DNA from: Kiritimatiellia bacterium
GTDB lineage: Bacteria > Verrucomicrobiota > Kiritimatiellia > RFP12 > DVOR01
Assembly: GCA_017558005.1 (NCBI GenBank)
Contig: JAFYWN010000015.1
Location: 54,998 to 118,997, forward strand
Length of the DNA stretch: 64,000 nucleotides
Reading direction: 5' to 3'
Shown here in pieces: positions 52,941 through 62,363 of the stretch. How positions within the stretch are numbered: the first letter of the stretch is position 1; every line of letters begins with the position of its first letter. The position numbers and the translations under genes are program-made. The notes beneath the pieces are model-generated. The model did no database searches and was not told the origin of the DNA. It worked only from the letters and a program-made list of their open reading frames with translations.

Positions 52941-52970
52941 TGCGAACTCCTTCCGTCAAAAAGGCGATTC

Positions 52971-53156
52971 TTAGCCCAACACGATGGCTAAGAATCTCCG
53001 GATAACTTCATCGCAAAACATGATCACGATTGCGAGCAAGACGATGAAAAAGATAACCACGAGCGTAGAATCCACGAGGTCACGGCGGTTCGGCCAGTGA
53101 ATACGCTTGCCTTCCAACGCAACTTCAGCGAGAAATTGTCTAATCTTCTGCAACAT
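52971..53156 (-). CDS. secE: Preprotein translocase subunit SecE
   Basis: 61 residues with one transmembrane helix (about 27-50), the minimal SecE type. It clamps SecY in the inner membrane. It starts 20 nt downstream of tRNA-Trp, so its mRNA 5' end is probably made by tRNA 3' processing. No clear ribosome site is seen. Confidence 0.93.
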   Translation of the reverse strand: MLQKIRQFLAEVALEGKRIHWPNRRDLVDSTLVVIFFIVLLAIVIMFCDEVIRRFLAIVLG

Positions 53157-53176
53157 GGCTTTTTGATCCGGTTTTA

Positions 53177-53250
53177 TGGCAGGGTGGGAGGGATTCGAAC
53201 CCCCATTGGCGGTTTTGGAGACCGCAGCTCTGCCATTGAACTACCACCCT
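53177..53250 (-). tRNA. tRNA-Trp (anticodon CCA)
   Basis: 74 nt with an encoded 3' CCA. Acceptor AGGGTGG pairs with CCACCCT; anticodon stem-loop GCGGT-CTCCAAA-ACCGC gives CCA; T arm GGTTCGAATCC. It lies between rpmG and secE, the classical place. Confidence 0.97.
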
Positions 53251-53273
53251 ATTGGCAAATGGGTCCGCTGACC

Positions 53274-53426
53274 TTACTTGGTTTCGCGGTGAAGCGTGCG
53301 CTTCTTTTCGAAGGGGCAGAACTTCATGAGCTCAACGCGCTCGGTCTGCGTCTTCTTGTTACGTGTAGTCGTGTAATTGCGGCGCTTGCATTCGGTGCAG
53401 GCCAGAATCGCGAGTTCACGGGGCAT
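53274..53426 (-). CDS. rpmG: 50S ribosomal protein L33
   Basis: 50 residues, [20 protein letters not shown] then [20 protein letters not shown] and [10 protein letters not shown]. The zinc ribbon keeps the first cysteine pair (C10, C13) and only one cysteine at the second (C37 in KFCPF), so it is an intermediate between C+ and C- types. AAAGGGATC precedes the ATG. Position tuf-rpmG-tRNA-Trp-secE is common in bacteria. Confidence 0.95.
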   Translation of the reverse strand: MPRELAILACTECKRRNYTTTRNKKTQTERVELMKFCPFEKKRTLHRETK

Positions 53427-53460
53427 TTTAAGATCCCTTTCTTCTCGTTCTTGTAAAAGG

Positions 53461-53495
53461 ATCCCCGGGCTGGGGCTAACCCAGCCCCGGGGATT
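53461..53495 (-). terminator. Hairpin between tuf and rpmG
   Basis: About 15 bp of GC-rich stem (ATCCCCGGGCTGGG with CCCAGCCCCGGGGAT, one bulge), short T run on the minus strand. Probably lets only part of the tuf transcription continue into the ribosomal genes. Confidence 0.7.
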
Positions 53496-53516
53496 CGCTG
53501 TTCACAGGAAGAGAAC

Positions 53517-54722
53517 TTACTTGATGATGGAGCTCACGGTACCAGCGCCGACGGTCTTGCCGCCTTCACGGATAGCGAAGCGCATCTTCTCTTCGAGAGC
53601 GACAGGAGCGATCAGCTTCACGGTGATGCTGATGTTGTCGCCAGGCATGACCATTTCGGTGCCCTCGGGGAGGGTGATGTCACCGGTAACGTCGGTCGTG
53701 CGGATGTAGAACTGAGGACGATAGCCCTTGAAGAACGGAGTATGACGGCCGCCTTCTTCCTTGGTGAGGACGTAGACTTCGCCGGTGAACTCGGTGTGAG
53801 GAGTGATGGAGCCGGGCTTAGCGAGCACCATGCCGCGTTCCACTTCTTCCTTCTTGGTACCACGGAGCAAGCAACCAACGTTGTCGCCGGCCTGACCCTG
53901 GTCGAGGAGCTTACGGAACATTTCGACGCCAGTCACGGTGGTCTTCTGGGTGGGACGAATACCGATGATTTCGACTTCTTCACCAACCTTGATGGTACCA
54001 CGTTCAACACGGCCGGTCACCACGGTGCCACGACCTTCGATCGAGAACACGTCTTCGATCGGCATGAGGAATGCCTGGTCGACGAGGCGGACAGGATCGG
54101 GGATGTAGGAGTCGAGGGTGTCCATGAGCTCGGTGATGCACTTGCAAGCTTCGTCATCAGCGCTCTGGGCCTGGGTAGCGGGATAAGCGCAACCACGGAC
54201 GATGGGGGAACCTTCGTAGCCATACTTTTCGAGAAGTTCGGCCACTTCCATTTCGACGAGGTCGAGGAGTTCAGCGTCATCGACGAGGTCGATCTTGTTC
54301 ATGAAAACGATAATTTTGGGCACGCCGACCTGACGAGCGAGCAACACGTGTTCGCGGGTCTGGGGCATCACGCCGGTATCAGCAGCGCAGAGGAGGATTG
54401 CAGCGTCCATCTGAGCAGCACCGGTGATCATGTTCTTATCATAGTCAGCGTGGCCGGGGCAGTCGACGTGTGCGTAGTGGCGAGTGGGGGTGCAGTATTC
54501 AACGTGAGCGGTTGCGATCGTCACGATCTTCTTCGCGTCACGACGGCCTGCGGATTCGGAAGCCTTAGCCACTTCGTCGTACTTGATTTCAGCAGAGAGG
54601 CCCTTGAGAGCCTGCACGTGGGTGATAGCTGCGGTGAGCGTGGTCTTACCATGGTCGACGTGACCGATGGTACCAACGTTGACGTGGATCTTATCGCCGC
54701 GCTCGAAGTTTTCTTTTGCCAT
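53517..54722 (-). CDS. tuf: Elongation factor Tu
   Basis: 401 residues, three domains. G1 GHVDHGKT near 20, DCPGHADY (G3), NKIDLVD (G4), and the domain 2-3 blocks [21 protein letters not shown] and [15 protein letters not shown]. It delivers aminoacyl-tRNA to the ribosome. The codon use is highly biased. Two tRNA-Thr genes lie just upstream, as in many tufB-type loci. Confidence 0.98.
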   Translation of the reverse strand: MAKENFERGDKIHVNVGTIGHVDHGKTTLTAAITHVQALKGLSAEIKYDEVAKASESAGRRDAKKIVTIATAHVEYCTPTRHYAHVDCPGHADYDKNMITGAAQMDAAILLCAADTGVMPQTREHVLLARQVGVPKIIVFMNKIDLVDDAELLDLVEMEVAELLEKYGYEGSPIVRGCAYPATQAQSADDEACKCITELMDTLDSYIPDPVRLVDQAFLMPIEDVFSIEGRGTVVTGRVERGTIKVGEEVEIIGIRPTQKTTVTGVEMFRKLLDQGQAGDNVGCLLRGTKKEEVERGMVLAKPGSITPHTEFTGEVYVLTKEEGGRHTPFFKGYRPQFYIRTTDVTGDITLPEGTEMVMPGDNISITVKLIAPVALEEKMRFAIREGGKTVGAGTVSSIIK

Positions 54723-54769
54723 TTTCTCTTCTCCTGTGAACAGAAGGGGTGAGTGTTAACCTGTGTTTA

Positions 54770-54845
<76 letters not shown>

Positions 54846-54976
54846 ACAAACGCGCCCTATCGGGCACTTTTGCGTCCCTCAGATACCTGTTGAAACAACA
54901 CTTATCCGAAGAAAGTCCTGCAACTATACCACACCCTCGGGGTGAGAGTCAAGTATTTTTGTTGCGCGGGAAATTA

Positions 54977-55052
<76 letters not shown>

Positions 55053-55651
55053 GCAAAACGGGCGGTAAGATAACAAACCCTCTCCCTTGCCGTCAAGTAA
55101 AAAAATAAAAAAAGAAAAATTTTTTAATGTTTTCCCCTTTTCTGCGTAGCCCTAAAGGTGCACCTACACATCCATATTTGCAGAGACGAGGCGCCTATTG
55201 ATTAATTCTCGGCGGGATTTGCGGATGGGAGGCTGCGTTCACAAAACCTGCACTCAACGCACCTATTCATCACTTGCACACCTTTTCATTAAATCTTTTC
55301 GCGCAGCGTTTCGCGGTCCCTTACGCGATAGCATTTTTATTTCACACGTCCGCGCCAACCTAGTGCTCCCGCTTCTGTGCATCGTGCTATTTTTATTCAC
55401 TTCCTTCTGCACTGCTCCTCTTTGCGCAATCTGCCACCGCGCTTCCTACTATTAATAATAGGTAGGGAGCAAGTACAATCAATGCGGCCCACCCTCCTCT
55501 CTCGCGCAAGTAACTTTTACGTTATTTCATAGCAGATTCAAGAGGATTCACTTAAGAATAATATCGGTCAAATGTATTCTACATGGCGCTAAAATTCCGT
55601 ATAATCATTGTCAGCTTAATTCCTGTCACTTGTGTTTGACGAGACGTTTCA
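55053..55651. other. Intergenic region with a DUF5714 promoter
   Basis: No gene seen in 55053-55599. An 85-codon frame at 55198-55455 has no ribosome site and no family look. TATAAT at 55600-55605 is a likely -10 for the next gene, with a weak TTCTAC at -35 (17 bp). Confidence 0.5.
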
Positions 55652-56356
55652 ATGAATGAAGAATGTTTGATTTGCAAAGCTCCGCTTGAATATCTGAACT
55701 CCGACGAGGTGATGGAGTGTGAACTTTGCCATCAAAAGCACCGTAGCCATACGCGCTGCCGCAAGGGCCATTTCGTTTGCGATGCGTGCCACACGAGCGG
55801 GATGGATAGTCTTCTTTCAATTTGTTTCAATACGCAATCCACCAATCCGATTGAGATTGTTGAAGCCATGATGGCGCACCCCTCTTGCCATATGCATGGC
55901 CCCGAACACCACATCATGGTTGGGGCCGCACTTCTTACAGCCTATCATAATGCGGGGGGCGAACTTGATCTCAACTCTGCCCTTTATGAAATGCAAACGC
56001 GCGGTAAGCAAGTTCCTGGCGGCGTGTGCGGTTTTTGGGGAGCCTGTGGCGCCGGCATCAGCACTGGCATCTACCTTGCCATCGCCTTAAAATCAACCCC
56101 ACTTGCCACGAACGCATGGGGGCTTTCAAATCAAATGACGGCGCGAGCATTGGAGACGATTGGAAAGCATGGTGGACCGCGTTGTTGTAAACGAGACACC
56201 TATCTTGCCATCCGCGAGGCTGTCCACTTCACAAAAGAACACCTCGGCATCACCTTGACCCTCGGCCCTATCGTGTGTTCCCGTTCACACCTCAACAATC
56301 AATGCCGAAAAGAAGCCTGCACATTCTACCCCAAAGCACAGCCCCCACTACCCTAA
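55652..56356 (+). CDS. DUF5714 domain protein with N-terminal zinc-binding motifs
   Basis: 234 residues, soluble. The N-terminal 50 residues are Cys/His-rich (C5, C8, C23, C26, then TRCRKGHFVCDAC), like a double zinc ribbon. The DUF5714 part follows with HHIMVGAALLTAYHNAGG, GGVCGFWGACGAGISTGI and GGPRCCKRDTYLAI. Further Cys lie near the C terminus (CSRSHLNNQCRKEAC). Family function is not established; the many cysteines suggest a metal or Fe-S cofactor. Unclear ribosome site. Monocistronic. Confidence 0.8.
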   Translation: MNEECLICKAPLEYLNSDEVMECELCHQKHRSHTRCRKGHFVCDACHTSGMDSLLSICFNTQSTNPIEIVEAMMAHPSCHMHGPEHHIMVGAALLTAYHNAGGELDLNSALYEMQTRGKQVPGGVCGFWGACGAGISTGIYLAIALKSTPLATNAWGLSNQMTARALETIGKHGGPRCCKRDTYLAIREAVHFTKEHLGITLTLGPIVCSRSHLNNQCRKEACTFYPKAQPPLP

Positions 56357-56420
56357 GCCGCAGAAACCCTCAGCGCACGGCGGAGCAAAAACCACCCTTC
56401 TTCTTTACAAAACCTTCCAA

Positions 56421-57022
56421 GATAGTGTATGATTCTTTCTGTAAATTGATTTCAGAGGAGAAGAGGTCTTGGAGACAGGACGTACCCTGAAGGAAACACC
56501 TCCCCCCCCCTCGCGAGGGGGAATGGTAGGGCGCGCCGATTCGTAGTATTCTTGTATAAACCAAAGCAAAACAGGAGGTACTATGAAATCGACACCACTA
56601 AATACTAGCGAACTCATGGAAATTACGCAACGTTTAATGACTCATGGCACAGTGGCTTTTCTTGAAGTCATGGGTAAGATGTACAATCTTGCGATGAAAT
56701 TTGAACGCGAATTGCATTTGAATGCTTATTCATATGAACGGAGCGAACATCGTACTGGCTACACAAATGGATTTAAGCCTAAGACGCTTAAAACGGCAGC
56801 GGGGATGTTAAAACTAAAGATTCCACAAGTTCGTGGATCTGAAGAACCTTTTTACCCGTCAAGTCTTGTTCGTGGTATTCGTAGCGATCGCGCCTTTAAA
56901 ATGGCAATCGCTGAAATGTACATCAAGGGTGTTTCAACCCGAAGATTCAGGATGTTTTTCATGAACTTTGCGGTGTTAATGTAAGTACAGATCAAGTCTC
57001 TCGTACCATCCGCTCTCGTTAA
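56421..57022 (+). mobile_element. IS256-family element remnant, left end
   Basis: Starts with GATAGTGTATGATTCTTTCT, an end also present at 63861 (GATAGTGTAACATTCTTTCT). A 160-nt leader with a C9 tract and CCCTCGCGAGGG hairpin precedes the transposase ATG. The element stops at 57022 without any matching right inverted repeat, so the 3' part is lost. Confidence 0.8.
56583..57022 (+). pseudogene. Truncated, frameshifted IS256-family transposase
   Basis: The N-terminal third of a mutator-type DDE transposase (NAYSYERSEHRTGYTNGFKPKTL, LKIPQVRGSEEPFYP, MAIAEMYIKGVSTR). AGGAGG precedes the ATG. Near 56940 the frame shifts: the open frame runs into MFFMNFAVLM and stops at 56984. In the other frame the family pattern continues (KIQDVFHELCGVNVSTDQVS) to a stop at 57022. 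The DDE residues lie beyond the break and are missing, so the gene is dead. Confidence 0.85.
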
Positions 57023-57097
57023 AACCTCCCCACGTCCACCATCTCCAACACCTCATGTACATTTATCGTAAATCATTTTATCACTCACACTTTTCTA

Positions 57098-57631
57098 TTA
57101 TTCTTTAAGTTGCAAAATCGCTTTTTCATCTTCCTTAAGTATAACGTCTGTATACGACCGATAATGTTGAAGCAAAATTAAAAGCTCTTCTTCAGATACA
57201 CGCTGCAATTTCTTAACTTCCTCTATCGGGATTGCAAGAACTACCGTAAATTTATCATTTGCATCACGCGATTCAAGGAGGCGTGTTGCTCCTTCTACTT
57301 TAACTTTAAACGGGGCAGCCGACCGATACATTTCCCAAAGAATAGCGCACTCATCTTCCTTTACAAGCGATGGCCATGGCGCACTCTTAAACAGGAACCA
57401 ATCAACGTTTTGATATGCCCGCAACGCAGCCTTGTCAAATCCAATAGGAACCCCCAGCCGACTATTCGATTTCACACGCCCAACCACGAAAAGAATATCC
57501 TCAACCAACGTTGCCTTTTGGCTTAAAACCAACTCTTGATTGGCAAGGAACAACTCCTGTGCGGAGGCCGAACAAGCGACCTCCACACAGAACATCACTA
57601 GAAAAAAACTTCCAATGATCTTAGAAAGCAT
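57098..57631 (-). CDS. Small secreted protein, last gene of the CsgG operon
   Basis: About 177 residues from the ATG at 57631, which overlaps the end of the upstream gene by 11 nt (GAAGATGCTTTCTAA), so translation is coupled. Signal peptide (about 1-24, ending ASA) followed by a mixed alpha/beta domain (LVEDILFVVGRVKSNSRLGVPIGF...FTVVLAIPIEEVKKL). No family recognised. By position it belongs to the same envelope system as the DUF6844-like proteins. Confidence 0.65.
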   Translation of the reverse strand: MLSKIIGSFFLVMFCVEVACSASAQELFLANQELVLSQKATLVEDILFVVGRVKSNSRLGVPIGFDKAALRAYQNVDWFLFKSAPWPSLVKEDECAILWEMYRSAAPFKVKVEGATRLLESRDANDKFTVVLAIPIEEVKKLQRVSEEELLILLQHYRSYTDVILKEDEKAILQLKE

Positions 57632-59024
57632 CTTCGTCACCCGAAATGCCACCTGCGTTATAATTTGCGGCGGTCGGCTTAGGCTGTTCCTTCACCTTCT
57701 TTGCTGCAGGAGCTTTTGCAGGGGCAGCAGGTGCGTTATTCGTTGTTGCACTTGCAGCCTTTGCCTTTTCAGGGGCGGGCTCTGCCTTAACCACAGGTCG
57801 ACGGGGCGTATCGGCCATGCGCTTCTTCAAGCCTGTAGCCAAATTTGCCTGCTTAGGCGACCAAGCACAAATGCAACCATAAACGGTACGACCATTCAAC
57901 GGATGCTTTGCTTTCCATGTACGAATAACAGAGATGCCCGCCATGTCAATCTTCTCGGCAACTGCCTTCACCTTCTCAGCGTATGCACTTGTGTCTTGAT
58001 ATACTTCCGTAGCATCTTCAAACTCTTCGGTTGATTCTGCGTTGAGCATATCCGTAGCGACCGCAACCTGTTCGCCGGCGAATTCGCGAAGTAACGCCAT
58101 TGCCTGAGTTTTAGCTTTTCCTTGAGCACCCTTAGCAGCCATCTTCGACTCGGAGACACCGCCTGCTTGCGCAAAGGAAACCAAAACCAAGTCACCTGCT
58201 TCATCAATCTTCTGCTGCACACCAAAGGTCGAAAGTAATGCACCTGGATCCTTTGCGATTTGCTCGATCACTTTTTTCTTCGCAGCCACGCCTGCAACAG
58301 GCTGTCCCGTCATCACAGACGTAGCCATCTGCTGCAATTTCTCACTCCAAAGGGCAACTACACCAATTTCGGCCTTATCGCCACTCGCACCGCCTTCACA
58401 GGTGTAAATCGCCTGAAGACCAATCACATAGCCCTCAGCGCACGACTTGACTGTCTTTGAAAACTGTTCGCTTGCGAGCAATTTCTTAGCAGCGTCAGCA
58501 GATTCTGCGCCAGCGGCATAAGGATCAATTCCTTCGCTACGAAGTGCAGCATCCAACTTCGCGCGAAGCAATGCTTTTACCTTGCCACAAATTGAAGTAG
58601 AATCTTCAGATTCTTTAACCGCGTCAGGAGATGGGAATTCACCTTCTTGGTAACTGCGAACAGTCGCAGAGGCAATTTCCGTCCCAAGGTATTCTACCAT
58701 CTGCTTCTTTGCATCAAGCATCGCCTTATTAAACGCATTCATACGCGAGCCGATGTAATTCGCGCCATTAACAGGAGCTTGGACAACCGCAGACCCCTGT
58801 GCAATAAAAAATACATCGCCATTCTTCTTGGTGTTGTACCCGCCAGACCATCCCTTTTCGGCAAGATAAGCGTCAATCATTTCCTGAACGTCTTTATCTT
58901 GAACCTGGCAAGTTTCAACCACGGTTTCTTCTGGAGCAATCGCTTCAGACGCGACAACATTATCTTGCGCTACAGCCAAGCCCAATGCTGAAGCTGCTGC
59001 ACATGCAATAAGTAAGTGTTTCAT
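57621..59024 (-). CDS. DUF6844-like secreted protein, paralogue 2
   Basis: 467 residues. Signal peptide (about 1-19), then the conserved block MIDAYLAEKGW...GDVFFIAQGSAVV...NAFNKAMLDAKKQMVEYLGTEIAS shared with the next gene. Later blocks (VIGLQAIYTCEGG, GVVALWSEKLQQMA) are also shared. The C-terminal 80 residues are an Ala/Pro/Lys linker absent from the paralogue. I assign DUF6844 from memory of this pattern. LPP20-like repeat geometry is suggested. Probably periplasmic. GAAAGGAAT precedes the ATG. Confidence 0.65.
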   Translation of the reverse strand: MKHLLIACAAASALGLAVAQDNVVASEAIAPEETVVETCQVQDKDVQEMIDAYLAEKGWSGGYNTKKNGDVFFIAQGSAVVQAPVNGANYIGSRMNAFNKAMLDAKKQMVEYLGTEIASATVRSYQEGEFPSPDAVKESEDSTSICGKVKALLRAKLDAALRSEGIDPYAAGAESADAAKKLLASEQFSKTVKSCAEGYVIGLQAIYTCEGGASGDKAEIGVVALWSEKLQQMATSVMTGQPVAGVAAKKKVIEQIAKDPGALLSTFGVQQKIDEAGDLVLVSFAQAGGVSESKMAAKGAQGKAKTQAMALLREFAGEQVAVATDMLNAESTEEFEDATEVYQDTSAYAEKVKAVAEKIDMAGISVIRTWKAKHPLNGRTVYGCICAWSPKQANLATGLKKRMADTPRRPVVKAEPAPEKAKAASATTNNAPAAPAKAPAAKKVKEQPKPTAANYNAGGISGDEDAF

Positions 59025-59063
59025 GGAAGTATTCCTTTCTTTTCTTTGTTTTACATAACAAAA

Positions 59064-60251
59064 TTACTGAATTGAAGAGTCATCTCCAGGCATTCCAACT
59101 GCGCTTGAATACCCTTGTGGAGCCTTAAACTTACCCTTACCGCTTGAAATCATTTCGATAGCGAGCGCAGCTTGTTTAATTGACCACGACTGAACACAAA
59201 TGCTAACGACCATCCCTGTCATGGGGTGTTTAATTCGAGTTTCATAAACCGGCGTCATCCCTGCAATCGTCATCGTTTCTGCGACTGCAATCCCTCGTTT
59301 ATAAAAAGCATTCAAAGCAGAATAACCTTCAGCTCCATCATCATATTCCTGAAATGCTTCTGCACTATAAGATGCACTCGCCACCGCCACAACTTCACCT
59401 GCAAATTCGCGAATCATACTCGTAGCATGCAAGCGTGCTTCATCATCGCTATTACCCTGACCATAGGCAACAAGAACCCAGTCGCCGTTCTGATCTGCAA
59501 AAAGTCTAACGCCATAAGAGGATAAAAGTGTTTCCTTTGGTGCTCGAACTTGCTTTGCGATACGTTCCTTTGCCCGCCCAGGCTCTACCATAAAACCAGT
59601 AGCAATTGACGATGCAATATCGTGCAAGCGAGGACTCCAAACCGCAATCACGCCCATCTCGGGCTTACCCGATTCATTCACGGATTCAAACGTACAAAAA
59701 GCCTGAACGCCAAGCACCTCTGCCTGCGCAACCATCTTAATCATCTTGGAATAACGTTCACTGCGGACAAGGTCTTTCGCCAATTCATTCCCAGCCGTGC
59801 CTTCAAGGTCATTTAAATCAACGCCTTTTGCGCACAAATCGGCTTTAATATCGGCCATCACACGTTCTAACAAAATTCCACCAACAGAGTTGGAAGAAGG
59901 AGCCCCCCAACGATTTAGCGGATTTGATGCAATCTCCGTTGCTAAATATTCAGCAACCTTTTGTTTCGCGACTAACATCGCACGGTCATAGGCATTTTTA
60001 CGCGCACTCCCATACATTTTTGTATCGCGAGCATCTCCTATTACCGCAGTACCTTGCGCAACAAGAAACGTTTTTCCATTCAATTCGTTAAAGCCAAGCC
60101 CCCACTCCTTCTCCAGAAGGAAATCATCCATCATCTCTAATACTGTCGAAGGGGACTGAGAAGATGGCTGCGTCGTCTGTGCGAACGCAAGAACACTTGT
60201 CAAAAGAAGCCCTAGTAACAAAAACGAACCGTTGTGTCGCGCTAATTTCAT
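59064..60251 (-). CDS. DUF6844-like secreted protein, paralogue 1
   Basis: 395 residues. Signal peptide (about 1-24). It aligns with the next gene over the whole length up to residue 380 (MMDDFLLEKEWGLGFNELNG; FLVAQGTAVI; AMLVAKQKVAEYLATEIAS; GVIAVWSPRLHDIA). No catalytic motif is seen. AAGGAGAT precedes the ATG. Gene duplication followed by a C-terminal extension in the partner suggests two specialised subunits of one envelope complex. Confidence 0.65.
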   Translation of the reverse strand: MKLARHNGSFLLLGLLLTSVLAFAQTTQPSSQSPSTVLEMMDDFLLEKEWGLGFNELNGKTFLVAQGTAVIGDARDTKMYGSARKNAYDRAMLVAKQKVAEYLATEIASNPLNRWGAPSSNSVGGILLERVMADIKADLCAKGVDLNDLEGTAGNELAKDLVRSERYSKMIKMVAQAEVLGVQAFCTFESVNESGKPEMGVIAVWSPRLHDIASSIATGFMVEPGRAKERIAKQVRAPKETLLSSYGVRLFADQNGDWVLVAYGQGNSDDEARLHATSMIREFAGEVVAVASASYSAEAFQEYDDGAEGYSALNAFYKRGIAVAETMTIAGMTPVYETRIKHPMTGMVVSICVQSWSIKQAALAIEMISSGKGKFKAPQGYSSAVGMPGDDSSIQ

Positions 60252-60270
60252 ACCTTAATCTCCTTATTAA

Positions 60271-61449
60271 TCACTCAGCATTATCCAACATGCGAATAAC
60301 CATCTGATGAACCGCTTCGTCTAATTCCGTTTTAAGATCACGAAATGCGCGATTCGCAACCTCATCGCGACGTTGTTCTTGAGTTAAAATCTCACTATCC
60401 TTTGAAAAACGCTTTGTTGGAAGTTGAAAAAGTGTCGTTTTACCATCTGTTGAGCACACTTCCAATGTAATTGTAAGCGTTGTCCCCATGGAATCTAATA
60501 TAGGGTTCTTACGTTCAACAAAGCGACCGGTTAAGCGAATTACGTAATTCGCTTCCGACAGATTTTCCGTAATCGCCACGCCTTTATCAATAAAATAACG
60601 CTTAAATGCATCTGCCAACTCTCGATCACTTGCATTCAAATAAAACGTTGGATTATCAAGTGCTTTAAAATAAGAACGATAAGACTCATAAATCTTACGC
60701 TTTGAGACTCGCGCAGCAACAACGACAAAATACTGCCCATCTTGAAACTTTTCTTCCAAAATGCGATATTCTTCAACCAATGCCGATGCAGTAGTCGCCA
60801 AACGAGAGCGTAGATCATCCTCCTCGTTCAGCGTTGTCTTTCCAACGACAAGCGTCCCTGCTACCTGTTCAACTGCAGAACGTAATGCTTCTTGCTCTGC
60901 TTTTCGACGATCACTATCTACACCTGTGGCTTTTACAACACCTCTATCGCCCCAAGCCTTTTGAGCACCTTCAAGCTCCCCACTTGCATCCATCATTCTA
61001 CTCGTCACAAAGCCTACGACCTCCACAACTCCATCTTGCGTGGTATGCTGTTCCGCAAACTGTATTCCCTTCAAGAGTTGCTTAACTTGCGATTTCGTCA
61101 ACGAGGCAAAATATTCATTCACCTCATTCTTATCACCATTCGTCTTTTCTTCATAACTATACGTTTTTGTGGATTCAATTTGAGTTCCAAAAAAAGATGC
61201 AATTACTTCTTTCAGGCGTGTGTTTGCGACTTTCTGTGCAGTACTCACCGATTTACGCTTAGTTTCTTCAATTGAGCACCGCCCAATACCTACAACAAAA
61301 ACACCTGCTTCAGCTGAGTGTCCTGCAATTGAAAAACCCTCTGTTTCTCGCAATTCTCGAATTGCTTCACGAATCTCTTCTGGCACATTCCCTGCGTTTA
61401 ATGTACAGGCAAAGACCCCAACAAACAAAATTAACCCTAGTAAACGCAT
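60271..61449 (-). CDS. LPP20/FlgT-like secreted protein
   Basis: About 392 residues from the ATG at 61449. Signal peptide (about 1-18). The first domain (about 40-150) has the pattern GVFVVGIGRCSIEETKRKSVSTAQKVANTRLKE, like LPP20-type repeats. The middle region (VVKATGVDSDRRKAEQEALRSAVEQVAGT) resembles the N domain of FlgT, the flagellar H-ring protein. The C-terminal domain may be CsgG/TolB-like. No flagellar genes are nearby, so a role in a non-flagellar envelope ring is inferred. Confidence 0.68.
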   Translation of the reverse strand: MRLLGLILFVGVFACTLNAGNVPEEIREAIRELRETEGFSIAGHSAEAGVFVVGIGRCSIEETKRKSVSTAQKVANTRLKEVIASFFGTQIESTKTYSYEEKTNGDKNEVNEYFASLTKSQVKQLLKGIQFAEQHTTQDGVVEVVGFVTSRMMDASGELEGAQKAWGDRGVVKATGVDSDRRKAEQEALRSAVEQVAGTLVVGKTTLNEEDDLRSRLATTASALVEEYRILEEKFQDGQYFVVVAARVSKRKIYESYRSYFKALDNPTFYLNASDRELADAFKRYFIDKGVAITENLSEANYVIRLTGRFVERKNPILDSMGTTLTITLEVCSTDGKTTLFQLPTKRFSKDSEILTQEQRRDEVANRAFRDLKTELDEAVHQMVIRMLDNAE

Positions 61450-61464
61450 CGTAACCATCCTTTG

Positions 61465-62349
61465 TTAACGCAGCATTTTTAATGAACTCTGCTTGGGACG
61501 CTTCGTCTTTTGCTGTTTAACAGCCTTTTTAGTCAGACGGCGCAAGACCATACCCTTGTCAAAATCTTCAAGAAAAACACCCTCCTCGCATGGTTTACAA
61601 CGTGTCAATTTTGCACCTGTGCGTACGACCTCAATTAAACCAATGCGCTCTTCATCGTTCCCAAGCACCTCGCCAGTATCGGGGTCCGTCAACTCTTCAC
61701 CCAACTCATACACCTCAAACTGTTCCCCAACATAGGTCTGCTCTTCACTTAATGCAACCGTAATATAACGGTCATTTACCGACACCACCTTTATTGGCAT
61801 CGCGACATCAACCAAGCCATTCACAACGTGAAGAGCAGCGTCTTGAATCGCAGCCACAAGTGCATCTTTTTTAACCTTATTATCTTCCCCAGGAAGCAAC
61901 GTCCTTGTAACATCTCCCTTACACGTCTTTACTGCAAGCAATTTTCCACTCTGCCCATCACTATATCGAATCTGAACTTCAAATACGGATTTAACATATT
62001 TGCCATCGGCGGTAGAACTCACCGAAAGACTGCTCTGCAAAATTGAGCCGTAAATTAGAAATCCTGCGGCTTTTAAACGGTTTGACTCTGGAGCATCTCC
62101 CTCGGTCATTCCCGCATCAACAAGCTGCATCTCTTTTAACAAATCCTTTAAACGATCTCGTTCAACCACCTCAAACTTGTTGGAATTATGGATGAGATCG
62201 AGAATGCGATCCTTTAATACCTCTGCATGCGTCGTTGAAGAGCCACCGCGAACACGATGCTCAAATTCGCCAATTGCAACAACAGGCTTCGCCGTAGCCC
62301 CAATTGACCATGTCAATAGCAATAACAGAATCGCAATTCTCGATTTCAT
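61465..62349 (-). CDS. CsgG-like protein
   Basis: About 294 residues from the ATG at 62349 (GAGGTGACT upstream). Signal peptide (about 1-20). The core matches the CsgG/HfaB fold: VVAIGEFEHRV, RILDLIHNSNKFEVVERDRLKDLLKEMQL, AAGFLIYGSIL. The C-terminal part (ITVALSEEQTYVGEQFEVYELG...DPDTGEVLG) is typical of FlgT/CsgG-associated beta domains. No lipobox is seen, unlike E. coli CsgG, so it may not form an independent outer-membrane pore. Ends in a basic Lys-rich tail. Confidence 0.8.
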   Translation of the reverse strand: MKSRIAILLLLLTWSIGATAKPVVAIGEFEHRVRGGSSTTHAEVLKDRILDLIHNSNKFEVVERDRLKDLLKEMQLVDAGMTEGDAPESNRLKAAGFLIYGSILQSSLSVSSTADGKYVKSVFEVQIRYSDGQSGKLLAVKTCKGDVTRTLLPGEDNKVKKDALVAAIQDAALHVVNGLVDVAMPIKVVSVNDRYITVALSEEQTYVGEQFEVYELGEELTDPDTGEVLGNDEERIGLIEVVRTGAKLTRCKPCEEGVFLEDFDKGMVLRRLTKKAVKQQKTKRPKQSSLKMLR

Positions 62350-62363
62350 AGTCACCTCAGCAA

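Noticed and set aside
53742..54752. Long plus-strand frame opposite tuf
   Set aside because: Shadow of the highly biased tuf gene.
56931..57022. Programmed frameshift making a longer IS256 transposase
   Set aside because: IS256-family elements use a single frame, the second frame also stops within 30 codons, and the catalytic region is missing, so decay is simpler.
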